Of a DNA stretch of 64,000 nt, positions 46,137-55,795 are shown piece after piece. The notes under the pieces were generated by a model. That model made no database searches, had not been told where the DNA came from, and saw only the letters and a list, made by a program, of their open reading frames with translations. This DNA is from Sphingomonadaceae bacterium (GTDB lineage Bacteria; Pseudomonadota; Alphaproteobacteria; Sphingomonadales; Sphingomonadaceae), in assembly GCA_002863155.1 (NCBI GenBank), contig PKED01000051.1:20044-84043 (forward strand). Reading direction: 5' to 3'. The number at the start of each line of letters is the position of its first letter. The first letter of the stretch is position 1. A program made the position numbers and the translations under genes.

Positions 46137-47873
46137 TCAGCGCGCGCGCTTCAAGACCCAGCTGACGCTGGCGCCCCCGGGCGGCGCTTCGCCGCTGATC
46201 ACCAGTTGGCGGGTGGCGTGGGGTGCACCGGTACCATCGATCCACAGGCTGTCGTCGATGGCGAGCGCGCCGCCACGGCAGCGGAACTGCCACAAGGCGC
46301 CGCCGGGCACGCGCAGCAGCGCCGCCATCCCGTCGGTCGTCGGCGATGCCTCGACCCCCAGCCCGAGGTGAAACCGCACCGCGAACGGGGTCGTCGCGCG
46401 CTTTGCCCGGCGTCCGGCAGGCAGGAGCATGTCGTCGCCGCGCAGATCGCGCCCGTCGCTGCTCAGCACCAGCTGGCGGCGATGGATAAAGCCGAACCGG
46501 CGCGCATAGCCGTCATGGCTTGCCTCGATCCGGCTCGACGTCTCGCTTTCCTGGCGGGTGAGCTCGACTTCGCCAACGCCCTTGCCGAGCGTGCCGTCGC
46601 TGTGGATCGCGGTCGAATTGCTGTCGCCGACCACCAGCGTCGAATGGGCCGCGGTCGTGCGCAGCCCTTCGGCCAGTCGGCCGGCCAGCGCGAGGTCGAT
46701 CGCGCGCGCCCCGCCGCAATTGACGATCAGCCGCTGCGCGCCGTCCGAAAATTCGAACGCGAGCGTCGATCCGCACCCGCCCTCGATCAGTCGTGCGACC
46801 GGCGGCGGCGCGGCGTCCATGATCAGCACGCTGGTGCTCGCGCTCATCCGCTGATAGCCCCAGTCGCGGGCCTGGCGGAGCGGCCGCGTCCGCACGCCCG
46901 ACGCATCGATCACGGCCGCAAGCGCCTCGGGCGTCATCGGCCCGCCGCCCTGCCAGCTCGACAGCATCCGGTCCCCGTGCATCAGCGCGAGCAGGGGCGG
47001 CACCAGCCGGGCGATCGTTTCGCCGATAAAGGCGGGCGGATCGAGCCGCCGCGCGGCATAGCCTTCGCGCAGGACCGACAGCAGCGCGATCAGATCGAGC
47101 TGGGCGGCGGGCGAGCGCTGGACGCTGCCGCCATCGGGAAACACGCTGGCGGCAAGCGCGCGTTCGAGTGCCGCCTCGCCGCCCTGCTGGCGCGGTTCGC
47201 CGCCGGCGATCATCAGCCCGGCCATCGTGACGCCGCACCACGCCGCGACCCGCCCGGTGCCGGGCGGCAGCTTTTCGGCGCTGCGATCAAGGTGCCGGGC
47301 ACCGCGCGCGAGCGCATTGAGGACAGCCGAACGATAGACGAGATCGGCGCTCGACAGGATCAATGGCGCATGCGCCGACCAGAACAGGATACGCCGCCCG
47401 AGCAGATCGGCGCGCCATGCCGGGACCGACACCTGTTCGGCATGGCGGGCAAGCCAGGCGCGCATCAATTGTTCGGCGATCGGCGCGCCGCGTGCGCGGG
47501 TGGCGACACTCGACAAGTCGCGCAGCCAAGCAAAGCTGTGGAGATGCTCGGCGAAAGCCGGTGACCAGTCGGGCTTGGCAAAATCGATATCGGCGATCGC
47601 GCGCCGCTCGCCGCGCAGATCGACGCGCCCCTCAAGCAGCGCGTTGCCGCGCGCCGGATCGCCGAACACAGGATCGTCGGGGACCGCGACCAATTTCAGC
47701 GGATGCTTGCCGTTCAGCCGCAAACCGTGGAGCGGGGTGCGCCACGCCAGCCGATTGATGCGTTCGGCAAGCCGTTCGGCGAGCGACAGCCCTTTGTCGC
47801 CGCCGAGCCGGATCAGCCGCTTGCCCTGCTCGATGCCGTCGAGGAGCGTTTCGCGAGGATCGTGGTCAGCCAC
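46137..47873 (-). CDS. Heparinase II/III family protein
   Basis: 578 residues from a GTG that overlaps the rpe stop by 1 nt. The N-terminal helical toroid ([21 protein letters not shown] to [10 protein letters not shown]) and C-terminal beta part ([37 protein letters not shown]) match heparinase II/III proteins, polysaccharide lyases that often lack a signal peptide in sphingomonads. No signal peptide is seen. The substrate is unknown; the constant placement between rpe and purH hints at a cytoplasmic or envelope-linked housekeeping role. Confidence 0.9.
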   Translation of the reverse strand: MADHDPRETLLDGIEQGKRLIRLGGDKGLSLAERLAERINRLAWRTPLHGLRLNGKHPLKLVAVPDDPVFGDPARGNALLEGRVDLRGERRAIADIDFAKPDWSPAFAEHLHSFAWLRDLSSVATRARGAPIAEQLMRAWLARHAEQVSVPAWRADLLGRRILFWSAHAPLILSSADLVYRSAVLNALARGARHLDRSAEKLPPGTGRVAAWCGVTMAGLMIAGGEPRQQGGEAALERALAASVFPDGGSVQRSPAAQLDLIALLSVLREGYAARRLDPPAFIGETIARLVPPLLALMHGDRMLSSWQGGGPMTPEALAAVIDASGVRTRPLRQARDWGYQRMSASTSVLIMDAAPPPVARLIEGGCGSTLAFEFSDGAQRLIVNCGGARAIDLALAGRLAEGLRTTAAHSTLVVGDSNSTAIHSDGTLGKGVGEVELTRQESETSSRIEASHDGYARRFGFIHRRQLVLSSDGRDLRGDDMLLPAGRRAKRATTPFAVRFHLGLGVEASPTTDGMAALLRVPGGALWQFRCRGGALAIDDSLWIDGTGAPHATRQLVISGEAPPGGASVSWVLKRAR

Positions 47874-48532
47874 TATCCCCTCAATGCCGCGATATTGGCG
47901 GCATAATGGGCCGGGCCGCCGCGAAATGCCGCCGTCCCCGCGACCAGTGCGTCGGCGCCCGCCTCGATACAGGCGCGTGCCGTTTCCGGATCGACGCCGC
48001 CATCGACCTCCAGATCGATCGGCTTGCCCAGCTTGTCGATCATCGCGCGGATCGCCGCGATTTTCCTGAGCTGCGACGTGATGAAGCTCTGCCCGCCAAA
48101 GCCGGGGTTGACGCTCATCACCAGCACCAGATCGACTTCCTCCAGCACATAGTCGAGCATCTTCGCCGGGGTGGCGGGATTGAGCACGACGCCCGCGCGC
48201 TTGCCGAGCGCCTTGATCCGCTGGATCGTGCGGTGCAGATGCGGTCCGGCCTCGGGATGGACGGTGATGGTGTCGGCGCCTGCGTCGGCAAACGCGTCGA
48301 GAAAGGCATCGACCGGCGAGATCATCAGATGCACGTCGAACGGCTTGGCGGTGTGCGGGCGAAGCGCCTTGATGACGGCAGGGCCGATCGTGATGTTGGG
48401 CACGAAATGCCCGTCCATCACATCGACATGGATCCAGTCGGCGCCCGCTGCGTCGATCGCCCGGACCTCGTCGGCCAGCCGCGCGAAATCTGCAGAAAGG
48501 ATCGACGGCGCAATGCGGACGGGCTGTGGCAT
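47873..48532 (-). CDS. rpe: Ribulose-phosphate 3-epimerase
   Basis: The ATG complementary to 48530-48532 gives 219 residues: [14 protein letters not shown], then [34 protein letters not shown] and [12 protein letters not shown], all typical of Rpe TIM barrels with the metal-binding His and Asp residues. It interconverts ribulose and xylulose 5-phosphate in the pentose phosphate pathway. Co-directional with the heparinase-like gene (1-nt overlap) and 44 nt after rsmB. Confidence 0.96.
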   Translation of the reverse strand: MPQPVRIAPSILSADFARLADEVRAIDAAGADWIHVDVMDGHFVPNITIGPAVIKALRPHTAKPFDVHLMISPVDAFLDAFADAGADTITVHPEAGPHLHRTIQRIKALGKRAGVVLNPATPAKMLDYVLEEVDLVLVMSVNPGFGGQSFITSQLRKIAAIRAMIDKLGKPIDLEVDGGVDPETARACIEAGADALVAGTAAFRGGPAHYAANIAALRG

Positions 48533-48576
48533 GCCCGATTCTGTAGCATGACGGCCCGCGCCCGCAACCCGGCAGC

Positions 48577-49833
48577 TCAGGCGATTCGCATCATTCTTGC
48601 GATGAAGAACCCGTCGCACCCGCCGACTTCCGCAAGCGTACCGGGCAAGGTGCGCAGCCAGCCCTGCGACGCCGCGAGCATGCCCTCGGGAAGTTCGTCA
48701 GGCAGCACCCGGTCGATCGCATAATCGAGCCGCTGGCTGAGGAATCGGCCGATCTGCTCCTCCCCCTCCTCGGGTTCGAGCGAGCAGGTCGCGTACACCA
48801 GCAACCCGCCGAGGCGCACCCAGTCGGCGGCGCGGGCAAGCAGCCGCGCCTGCAGATCAGCCATCTCGGCGATGACGGTTGCGCGCACCCGGTGGAGTAC
48901 GTCGGGATGGCGGCGAAAGATGCCGGTCGCGCTGCACGGCGCGTCGAGCAGCAGCGCGTCGGCCGGGGCGTCCGGTTGCCAGTCGAACGCGTCCGCCGTC
49001 ACGACATCGGCCGTCAATCCGGTCCGCGCCAGATTGTCGCGAAGTCGCGCGACGCGACTCTTGGCGACGTCTATCGCGCTCACCTGCCACCCGGCAGCGG
49101 CGAGCTGGAGCGTCTTGCCACCCGGCGCCGCGCAAAGGTCGATCGCACGCGCATCCTCGCCGACCGGCCGGCCGATCAGCCGCGCCGGCAGCGACGCGGC
49201 AACGTCCTGCACCCACCACCGGCCGTCGCCAAAGCCATCGATATCGGGGACCGCGCCGCGATCGGCGAGCCGCAAATGGCCGGGCAGCAGGCTGACGCCG
49301 CCGATCCGCGCCGCCATTGTCTCGGTTTCGCCCGCATCGGCCAGCGTCAGGTCGAGCGCGGGCGGTTTTGCGAGCGCACGCGCCGCCTGGTCGAGCATTG
49401 CCGAGCCCCATGCCTGTTGCCAGCGATCGGCGGTCGCGGGCGGCAGTGATGGCAGCTCGGGAAGCACCGCCCCCTGCCGCATCAATGTTCCGAACACGCC
49501 GTGAACCAGCTTGCGCGGGCCGCCGTCGACAAGCGGCAGCACGGTCGAGATCGCGGCATGCCCCGGCGTTCCAAGCGCGAGCGCCTGAACGAGCGCGATC
49601 CGCAACGCCATCCGTGCCTTGGCGTCATCGGGCAGCGGGCGCTGCGTGGCCGAATCGATCAACGCATCAAGGTCGCCCAGCCGCCGCAGCACCTCGGCGG
49701 TAATGGCGTGGACCAGCGCGCGGTCATCGGCGCGGTCAAGCCCGCGCGTCGCACCCGGCAGGCCCGCCTCCAGGGGTTGCCCGCGCCGCAGCACGGCGTC
49801 GAGCAGCTTCAACGCCGCCAGCCGCGTCGCCAC
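48577..49833 (-). CDS. rsmB: 16S rRNA m5C methyltransferase (RsmB/NOP2 family)
   Basis: A GTG start gives 418 residues; the track ORF continues upstream into unrelated sequence. The N-terminal NusB-like helices ([21 protein letters not shown]) precede the methyltransferase domain with SAM motif [30 protein letters not shown] and [14 protein letters not shown], which hold the two catalytic Cys residues. Likely modifies C967 of 16S rRNA. Probably the first gene of the rsmB-rpe-heparinase-purH transcript. Confidence 0.93.
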   Translation of the reverse strand: MATRLAALKLLDAVLRRGQPLEAGLPGATRGLDRADDRALVHAITAEVLRRLGDLDALIDSATQRPLPDDAKARMALRIALVQALALGTPGHAAISTVLPLVDGGPRKLVHGVFGTLMRQGAVLPELPSLPPATADRWQQAWGSAMLDQAARALAKPPALDLTLADAGETETMAARIGGVSLLPGHLRLADRGAVPDIDGFGDGRWWVQDVAASLPARLIGRPVGEDARAIDLCAAPGGKTLQLAAAGWQVSAIDVAKSRVARLRDNLARTGLTADVVTADAFDWQPDAPADALLLDAPCSATGIFRRHPDVLHRVRATVIAEMADLQARLLARAADWVRLGGLLVYATCSLEPEEGEEQIGRFLSQRLDYAIDRVLPDELPEGMLAASQGWLRTLPGTLAEVGGCDGFFIARMMRIA

Positions 49834-49905
49834 CCCAGCCCCAAGCCCCTCTTGCGCGTTCGTGCTCGAAATCCGATCTCTCCATTCGTCACAGGAGCCA
49901 AGACC

Positions 49906-50088
49906 ATGGGCCAGCGCCCCGATCATGTGAAGCCGCCAGCGCATCTTTCGCCCAATCCGCCGCTGCCAAGTCCGCAGCTGCCCGAACCATCGCCACGCCC
50001 CGCAGCTGACGCCGTGGACGATCCACTCGGGCTGAACCCCGTGCGCTATGGCGACTGGGAGCTCAAGGGGATCGCGGTCGACTTCTAG
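49906..50088 (+). CDS. DUF1674 protein (SDHAF4-type succinate dehydrogenase assembly factor)
   Basis: A 60-residue protein, MGQRPDHVKPPAHLSPNPPL, then a Pro-rich stretch and the C-terminal motif [23 protein letters not shown]. The DPxxxxPxRYGDWExxGxxxDF pattern is that of DUF1674 and mitochondrial SDHAF4, which helps assemble flavinated SdhA. It is opposite to its neighbours, starting 72 nt from rsmB and overlapping the end of gpsA by 4 nt. Confidence 0.88.
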   Translation: MGQRPDHVKPPAHLSPNPPLPSPQLPEPSPRPAADAVDDPLGLNPVRYGDWELKGIAVDF

Positions 50089-51056
50089 GCTTCGCGGCGG
50101 GCGGGGCGCGCAAGCAGCCGGTCGATCACCGACGCGACCGGCGCGCCCGCCAGCAGATCGCACACGGCCGCCACGACCGGCATATCGACGCCCGCCGCTT
50201 CGGCGGCAGCCAGCAACACCGGCGCCGTAAAGGCTCCTTCCGCGACGCTGCGCTTGCCCGACAGCAGCGCCGCCGCCGATTGCCCCTGGCCGATGCCGAC
50301 GCCGAGCGCGAAATTGCGCGAACTGGTCGACGAACAGGTGAGTACGAGGTCGCCGAGCCCCGACAGCCCGGCCAGCGTCTCGGCGCGCCCACCGCGCGCC
50401 AGCCCGAACCGCGTCATTTCGGCAAAACCGCGCGCGATCAGCGCTGCTCGCGCATTCTGGCCGAGCGCCGCCCCCTCGACGACGCCGCAGGCGATCGCCA
50501 GTACATTCTTGACCGCGCCACCGATCTCCGCACCGACGACATCGGTCGACCGGTAGAGCCGGAAGCGCGGGCCCGACAGGCGATCGGCAAGCGCCGCCGC
50601 CAGCCCTTCATCGGCGCAGGCAAGCGTCAGCGCGGTCGGCAGGCCGCGTGCAACCTCTGCGGCAAAGCTCGGGCCCGACAGCACCGCGATCGGCGCAGCG
50701 GGCGCGACCTCGCCCGCGACTTCGCCCACCAAAAGCCGGGTGCCAGCCTCGATCCCCTTGGCGCACAGGATCAGCGGCGTGCCACCGACCGCCGCCTCGG
50801 CGAGCACCGCGCGGACATGCTGCGCAGGCGCGACCACCAGCAACGCGTCGCAGGCCGCGAGCGCGCCCAGGCTTCCGGTCGCGCGGATGGCGGGCGACAG
50901 CGCGATGCCCGGCAGGAAGGCGGGGTTGGCGTGCGCGCGATTGATCGCCGCCACGACGTCATCCTCGCGCGCCCAGAGCAACACCTCTCCATCGCGCGCG
51001 GCGACCTGCGCCAGCGCCGTGCCCCAGGCGCCGCCGCCGATGACGCCGATCTTCAT
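50085..51056 (-). CDS. gpsA: Glycerol-3-phosphate dehydrogenase [NAD(P)+] GpsA
   Basis: 323 residues with the N-terminal cofactor motif [20 protein letters not shown], then [24 protein letters not shown] and [40 protein letters not shown], conserved in GpsA. It makes sn-glycerol 3-phosphate for phospholipids. The start overlaps the tsaD stop by 4 nt, so the pair is an operon. Confidence 0.96.
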   Translation of the reverse strand: MKIGVIGGGAWGTALAQVAARDGEVLLWAREDDVVAAINRAHANPAFLPGIALSPAIRATGSLGALAACDALLVVAPAQHVRAVLAEAAVGGTPLILCAKGIEAGTRLLVGEVAGEVAPAAPIAVLSGPSFAAEVARGLPTALTLACADEGLAAALADRLSGPRFRLYRSTDVVGAEIGGAVKNVLAIACGVVEGAALGQNARAALIARGFAEMTRFGLARGGRAETLAGLSGLGDLVLTCSSTSSRNFALGVGIGQGQSAAALLSGKRSVAEGAFTAPVLLAAAEAAGVDMPVVAAVCDLLAGAPVASVIDRLLARPARREA

Positions 51057-52087
51057 GCCTTCACGCCCGCGCCGCGCACCGACTCTGCCGTCGGGTCGAG
51101 CGGCCAGCGCGGGCGCGCGACGGTATCGAGCGGATCGCTGAACCCGGCCGCAAAGCGTTCGGCGCCTGCCCAGCCGATCATCGCGGCATTATCGGTACAC
51201 AACCATAGCGGCGGCGCGACGAAGCGCAGGCCATGCGCCTCGGCAAGCCCGCTGAGCGCGCCGCGCACCGCCTGATTGGCCGCAACGCCGCCTGCGACGA
51301 CGAGCGCGGTCGCGCCCTGTGCCCTGTCGATCGCCAGGCGGGTCCGGTCGATCAGGCAGTCGACCACCGCCGCCTGGAACGACGCAGCAATGTCTTCCAC
51401 CCGGTATTGCCCAGCGGCAGCGGCGCGCGCGACCGCGCTTTTCAGCCCGGCGAACGAGAAATGGGGCTCGGCCGAGCCTTTCAGAGGGCGTGGCAACGGG
51501 ACCGCCATGGCGTCACCATCGCGGGCTGCCCGTTCGACCGCCGGGCCGCCAGGAAAGCCCAAGCCGAGCAGCTTCGCGGTCTTGTCGAACGCTTCGCCTG
51601 CCGCATCGTCGATCGTCGTCGCCAGCCGCCGGTATTGCCCCACCCCCTCGACGAACAGCAGCTGGCAATGCCCGCCCGAGACGAGCAGCAGCAGATAGGG
51701 GAAGGCGAGTTCGGGATCGGCGAGCCGCGGGCTGAGCGCATGGCCTTCGAGATGATTGACCGCGATCAGCGGCTTTCCAGCCGCGTGCGCCAGCGCCTTG
51801 CCGGTCACCAGGCCGACCATGACGCCGCCGATCAAGCCCGGCCCGGCGGTCGCCGCGACCGCGTCGACATCGGCCAGCGTCGCCCCGGCCTCCGCCAGCG
51901 CTGCCTCGACCAGCGGAATCAGGATCTCGACATGCGCGCGCGCCGCGATTTCGGGGACGACGCCGCCATAGGGCCGATGCGCCGCTTCTTGGCCCGCAAG
52001 CTTGTGCGCGCGCACGACCCGCCCGGATGTGACGAGCGCGGCCGCCGTTTCGTCGCAGCTCGATTCAAGGCCGAGGATCAGGGCCAT
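51053..52087 (-). CDS. tsaD: tRNA N6-adenosine threonylcarbamoyltransferase TsaD
   Basis: 344 residues: [16 protein letters not shown] at the N-terminus, the HxxxH metal motif in [19 protein letters not shown] and HLEGH in [13 protein letters not shown], plus [16 protein letters not shown]. TsaD transfers threonylcarbamoyl to A37 of ANN-decoding tRNAs and is universal. It is divergent from hemC (39-nt gap), an arrangement widely kept in alphaproteobacteria. Confidence 0.97.
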   Translation of the reverse strand: MALILGLESSCDETAAALVTSGRVVRAHKLAGQEAAHRPYGGVVPEIAARAHVEILIPLVEAALAEAGATLADVDAVAATAGPGLIGGVMVGLVTGKALAHAAGKPLIAVNHLEGHALSPRLADPELAFPYLLLLVSGGHCQLLFVEGVGQYRRLATTIDDAAGEAFDKTAKLLGLGFPGGPAVERAARDGDAMAVPLPRPLKGSAEPHFSFAGLKSAVARAAAAGQYRVEDIAASFQAAVVDCLIDRTRLAIDRAQGATALVVAGGVAANQAVRGALSGLAEAHGLRFVAPPLWLCTDNAAMIGWAGAERFAAGFSDPLDTVARPRWPLDPTAESVRGAGVKA

Positions 52088-52126
52088 GGCTTCCCTCTAG
52101 CCGGAAGGCACGGTAGCACAAGGGCG

Positions 52127-53038
52127 ATGACACGCTTTCGCCTCGGCACGCGCGGTTCGCCGCTCGCTCTCACCCAGGCGCGGATGGTCCGCGCCGCGCT
52201 TTCGGTCGCGCATGGCTGGACCGAGGAAGAGATCGAGATCGTCGTCATCAAGACGACCGGCGACATCGTCCAGGATCGTGCACTCGCCGAGATCGGCGGC
52301 AAGGCGTTGTGGACGAAGGAACTCGACCGGGCACTGCTGGCGGGCGAGATCGACTGCGCGGTCCATTCGATGAAGGATGTCGAGACGATCCGCCCGTCCG
52401 AGATCGCGATCGCGGCAATGCTGCCGCGTGCCGATGTGCGCGACCGGCTGATCGGCGCCGAATCGGTGGAGGCGTTGCGCGAGGGAGCGGTGATCGGCAC
52501 CAGCTCGCCGCGCCGGTCGGCCCAGCTGCGGCGGCTGCGTCCCGACCTGCGGATCGTGCTGCTTCGCGGCAATGTCGACACGCGCCTGGGCAAGGTCGCC
52601 TCGGGCGAAATCGATGCGACGCTGCTGGCGGCTGCCGGGCTCGACCGACTCGGGCGACCCGATATCGGCCATGCGATCGGGACTGACGTCATGCTGCCGG
52701 CCCCGGCGCAGGGCGCCGTCGGGATTGAGGCGCTTGTGGGGAGCGACGCCGAACGCCGGATCGCCGCGATCGGCGATCGCGCAACCATTGCCTGCGTCCG
52801 CGCCGAACGCGCACTGCTCGAGGCGCTGGGCGCGGATTGCCATTCGCCGATGGCGGCGCTTGCCGTGATCGACGGCGGCACGATCGAACTCCGTGCCGAA
52901 CTGCTTGCCGAGGACGGCAGCGACCACGTCACAGGGTCCGCCTCCGGCCCGGTCGGCGATACCGCCTTTGCCGCGGCGCTCGCCGCAGACCTGATCGGTC
53001 GCGCGCCGCCGGCGGTCGGCGCGCTGTTCGGCCAATGA
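52127..53038 (+). CDS. hemC: Hydroxymethylbilane synthase HemC
   Basis: An ATG at 52127 gives 303 residues: RLGTRGSPLALTQARMV, IKTTGDIVQDRALAEIGGKALWTKELD, GTSSPRRSAQL and LLRGNVDTRLGKV. Cys238 (GADCHSPM) would carry the dipyrromethane cofactor. HemC polymerises four porphobilinogens. It heads the group hemC-hemD-mitofilin; the track ORF that starts at 51233 is a shadow extension. Confidence 0.97.
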   Translation: MTRFRLGTRGSPLALTQARMVRAALSVAHGWTEEEIEIVVIKTTGDIVQDRALAEIGGKALWTKELDRALLAGEIDCAVHSMKDVETIRPSEIAIAAMLPRADVRDRLIGAESVEALREGAVIGTSSPRRSAQLRRLRPDLRIVLLRGNVDTRLGKVASGEIDATLLAAAGLDRLGRPDIGHAIGTDVMLPAPAQGAVGIEALVGSDAERRIAAIGDRATIACVRAERALLEALGADCHSPMAALAVIDGGTIELRAELLAEDGSDHVTGSASGPVGDTAFAAALAADLIGRAPPAVGALFGQ

Positions 53039-53057
53039 GCGCGCAAGGGGCGCGGCG

Positions 53058-53729
53058 TTGACCCACCCTCTTGCCGTGCTGCGCCCCGAACCCGGCAACG
53101 CCGCGACCTGCGACCGGGTGCGCGCGGCGGGCTTGACGCCTTTTCCGCTGCCGCTGTTCGTCGTCCGGCCGCTCGACTGGACCCCGCCCGATGCCGCCGC
53201 GCACGACGCGCTGATCCTCACCAGTGCCAATGCGGCGCGCCATGCCGACGGACTTGCCCGCTACGCCGCGCTGCCGACCTATGCCGTCGGCGAAGCGACC
53301 GCACGCGCCGCGCGCGAGGCCGGGCTGTCGGTCGCCGCGACCGGCGATGCCGACGCGGCCGCGCTCATTGCCGAAGCGGCGGATGCAGGCATTGCCCGCG
53401 CGCTTCACCTCGGAGGGCGCGAAACGACCGTGTCGGCCGGGGGCATCATCGCCGCGTCGATCCCCGTCTATGCCAGCAACGCGCTCGACGTCGCAGGTGA
53501 AAGGCTGGCCGCGTTGATCGGTGCGACCGCGCTCCTCCATTCGGCGCGCGCCGCCCGGCGGCTCGACGCGCTCATCGCCCGCCACGGCCTGGACCGTGCG
53601 CAGATCGCGCTTGCGTCGATAAGCCCGACGGTCGCGGCGGCGGCAGGGGACGGCTGGGCGCGCGTTTCGGTTGCGACAGCACCGGACGACGGCGCGCTGA
53701 TCGCTGTTGCCGCTGCCGCCGCCGATTGA
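53058..53729 (+). CDS. hemD: Uroporphyrinogen-III synthase HemD
   Basis: 223 residues from a TTG with AAGGGG about 8 nt upstream. The sequence is weakly conserved, as is usual for HemD, but LAVLRPEPGNAATCDRVRAAGLTPFPLPLF, ALILTSANAARHA and ALASISPTVAAAAGDGWARV fit the family, and position after hemC is decisive. It inverts and closes the linear tetrapyrrole. Confidence 0.88.
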   Translation: MTHPLAVLRPEPGNAATCDRVRAAGLTPFPLPLFVVRPLDWTPPDAAAHDALILTSANAARHADGLARYAALPTYAVGEATARAAREAGLSVAATGDADAAALIAEAADAGIARALHLGGRETTVSAGGIIAASIPVYASNALDVAGERLAALIGATALLHSARAARRLDALIARHGLDRAQIALASISPTVAAAAGDGWARVSVATAPDDGALIAVAAAAAD

Positions 53730-53760
53730 CCGGCTGGCTCCGCGCGATGATAAGACGCCA

Positions 53761-54678
53761 ATGACCGACGAAACGATCCAGGCGTCACCCCGACCTCGTA
53801 CGGGCCTGCGCACGATCGTGCTGATTATGCTGTTCGCTTTTGCAGCCGGCATCGGCGTGACGGTGTTCTTCCTGTCGCAGTACCGCCAGTGGCTGCCCGC
53901 ATCGATGCGGATGCCGCTCGAATCGGCCGCGCCCGCGACGGCAACCGCGATGCCCGGCGCCAGCTTCATGCCGCCCGCCGAAGTCGGCGCGATCGCGCCG
54001 ACGCCCGATGAACGCATGCTCCAGGCACGTCTGGCAGCGTTGACCGCGCAGCTCTCGGCGATCGAGGCGAAGACGGCGGCGGTGGACCGCGAGGCGCAGG
54101 GCGCGGCAGGCTATGCCGGGCGGGCGGAGGCGATGCTGGCGGTGTTTGCCGCCCGGCGCGCGATCGATCGCGGGCTGGCGCTCGGCTATGTCGAAGGGCT
54201 GTTGCGGACGCGTTTCGGCGCCAGCCAGCCGCGCGAGATCGCCGCGCTGGTCGCCGCCAGCCAGGCGCCGGTGACCGTCGCCGATCTTCGGCTCGGGCTC
54301 GACGCGATCGCGCCCGACCTTGCGACCGGCACTGCCCGCGATGGATGGCTGGCGGGCCTGCGCCGCGAATTGTCCGGACTGATCGTGCTTCACCGCGACA
54401 CCACGCCGTCGCCGCGCCCGGCCGACCGGCTGACGCGGGCACGCGAAGCACTGACCACGGGACAGGTCGAGGCGGCGCTGGTCGAAGTCGCCCGGCTTCC
54501 CGGCGCCCCCAGCGCGACCGCCTGGATGATGGCCGCGCGTCGCTATGTCGATGCCCATCAGGCGCTCGATGCGCTGGAAAGTGCGGCACTGCTCGGCCAC
54601 GGCATGCCGGCGCCGATGGTTCAGGAAACGTCACCGGCGCCCGTCACCCCCGCCGCGGCCGCCCCGGCGGTGCGCTAA
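53761..54678 (+). CDS. Mitofilin (Mic60)-like inner-membrane protein
   Basis: The ATG at 53761 gives 305 residues. A single membrane segment (TIVLIMLFAFAAGIGVTVFFLSQY) follows a short cytosolic part; then an Ala/Pro-rich linker, a coiled-coil-like helix (LQARLAALTAQLSAIEAKTAAVD) and a helical C-terminal domain (LREL-type RARE... LEVARLPGAPSATAWMMAARRYVDAHQAL). This layout and position after hemC-hemD match alphaproteobacterial mitofilin homologues, which shape inner-membrane folds. Sequence is too divergent for certainty; a HemX-like role is the alternative. Confidence 0.7.
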   Translation: MTDETIQASPRPRTGLRTIVLIMLFAFAAGIGVTVFFLSQYRQWLPASMRMPLESAAPATATAMPGASFMPPAEVGAIAPTPDERMLQARLAALTAQLSAIEAKTAAVDREAQGAAGYAGRAEAMLAVFAARRAIDRGLALGYVEGLLRTRFGASQPREIAALVAASQAPVTVADLRLGLDAIAPDLATGTARDGWLAGLRRELSGLIVLHRDTTPSPRPADRLTRAREALTTGQVEAALVEVARLPGAPSATAWMMAARRYVDAHQALDALESAALLGHGMPAPMVQETSPAPVTPAAAAPAVR

Positions 54679-55475
54679 CGCCCCACGCGATCGATCAGCG
54701 CCATCGCGCCTGCCGGCGCGCGCACCTTCGCGCCGTTGATGAAGAAGACGAAAGTCTCGCGCGGCACCACTTCCGGTGCCGCCTGTCCGGCATAGGGCAA
54801 GCCACCCGGCTGCATTCCCGCGGCCCAACCGCGCGCGACATCGGCCCAGCGATCGAGCGCCGCCGCATCGTAACCCGTCGCTACATCCTCGACCGCATTT
54901 TCCAGCCGGGCGTAGACGAAGCTGCCCGACACATCGGCGATCGCGGGATAATCGGCCGAATCGGCGAACACGATCGAAACCCCCGCCGCACGCGCCATGG
55001 CGACGAAATCGGGATGGCAAAAACTCTCGTGCCGCACCTGCACGGCATGGCGCAGCGCCACGCCGGCATGGCTCGCCGGGAGCAGCTTCAGGAAGGCAGC
55101 AAAGTCATCCGGCTCGAACTTCTTGGTCGCCATGAACTGCCACAGGATCGGCCCGAGCCGGTCACCCAGTTCGACGATACCCTGCCCGACGAACTTCGCG
55201 ATCGATTCGCCCGCCTCCGCCAGGACCTTGCGATTGGTGCAGAAGCGCGACGCCTTGAGCGTAAAGACGAAACCGTCCGGCACCGCCGCTGCCCAGGCGG
55301 CGAAGGTCGCGGGCTTTTGCGAGCTGTAATAGGTGCCGTTGATCTCGATCGCGGTCAGCTTGGACGCGGCATAATCGAGCTCGCGCTTCTGCGGCCACTT
55401 ATCGGGATAGAAGGTGCCGCGCCACGGCTCATAGGTCCAGCCGCCGATGCCGACGCGAATCAAGGAATCTGCCAT
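54675..55475 (-). CDS. DUF72 family protein
   Basis: 266 residues: IRVGIGGWTYEPWRGTFYPD, ITYAASKLTAIEINGTYYSSQKP-type segment, FTLKASRFCTNRKVLAEAG and LGPILWQFMATKKFEPDDF, the DUF72 TIM-barrel pattern. The biochemical role is not known. Convergent with the mitofilin-like gene (4-nt overlap). It is the last clearly chromosomal gene before the tRNA fragment that begins the island. Confidence 0.9.
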   Translation of the reverse strand: MADSLIRVGIGGWTYEPWRGTFYPDKWPQKRELDYAASKLTAIEINGTYYSSQKPATFAAWAAAVPDGFVFTLKASRFCTNRKVLAEAGESIAKFVGQGIVELGDRLGPILWQFMATKKFEPDDFAAFLKLLPASHAGVALRHAVQVRHESFCHPDFVAMARAAGVSIVFADSADYPAIADVSGSFVYARLENAVEDVATGYDAAALDRWADVARGWAAGMQPGGLPYAGQAAPEVVPRETFVFFINGAKVRAPAGAMALIDRVGR

Positions 55476-55570
55476 ACTATGTGATGATAGCCCGCCCGCG
55501 CAGCGCGCGCTTCCCGATTCTGGCCGACAATAATGGCGGCAAACCGGTTACGTGATGATCGGCAAATGAC

Positions 55571-55616
55571 TGGAGCGGGCGAAGGGATTCGAACCCTCGA
55601 CCCCAACCTTGGCAAG
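55571..55616 (-). tRNA. 3' fragment of tRNA-Gly(GCC), attachment-site duplicate
   Basis: On the minus strand the sequence CTTGCCAAGGTTGGGGTCGAGG then GTTCGAATCCCTTCGCCCGCTCCA contains the anticodon loop (GCC), variable region, T-arm and acceptor 3' strand with CCA of a glycine tRNA. The D-arm and acceptor 5' strand are absent: beyond the anticodon loop the DNA is unrelated. This is a partial copy, not a working gene; the intact tRNA is expected at the other end of the island. Confidence 0.88.
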
Positions 55617-55742
55617 AAGACCGACGGGCTTTTCTCCAGTACGCTCCACATCGCTATACCACGATAGAAGCTCGATATATCTAGCATTCCAGTTTTCCTT
55701 AATGCGATCAGGATGCCTGAAATGGACTTGCATCTGCTGACA

Positions 55743-55784
55743 ATTTGGTGACAAAAGGTTCGGCAGAGAATTTTGTCACCAAAT
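55743..55784. repeat. perfect 14-bp inverted repeat before integrase 1
   Basis: ATTTGGTGACAAAA and TTTTGTCACCAAAT flank a 14-nt spacer, ending 11 nt before the integrase ATG. The length and perfect match are far beyond chance. It may be a pair of arm-type integrase/excisionase sites or an autoregulatory operator, and could also form an mRNA hairpin close to the ribosome site. Confidence 0.9.
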
Positions 55785-55795
55785 GAGGAGTGGGG

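Larger units (their letters stand above)
55476..55795. other. 320-nt gap holding the island edge
   Basis: No gene. From left to right it has the DUF72 promoter area, the 46-nt tRNA-Gly 3' fragment (55571-55616), about 120 nt of unrelated DNA, then the perfect inverted repeat directly before the integrase. Two short ORFs in the track here (minus) are artefacts of the tRNA arm. Confidence 0.6.

Noticed and set aside
45897-47564. 555-aa plus-strand ORF opposite purH and the heparinase-like gene
   Set aside because: Covers two genes with strong family motifs on the other strand.
55460-55754. Two short minus ORFs with RLGSRVRIPSPAP-like peptide
   Set aside because: This peptide is the usual translation artefact of a tRNA T-arm; the region is the tRNA-Gly fragment.
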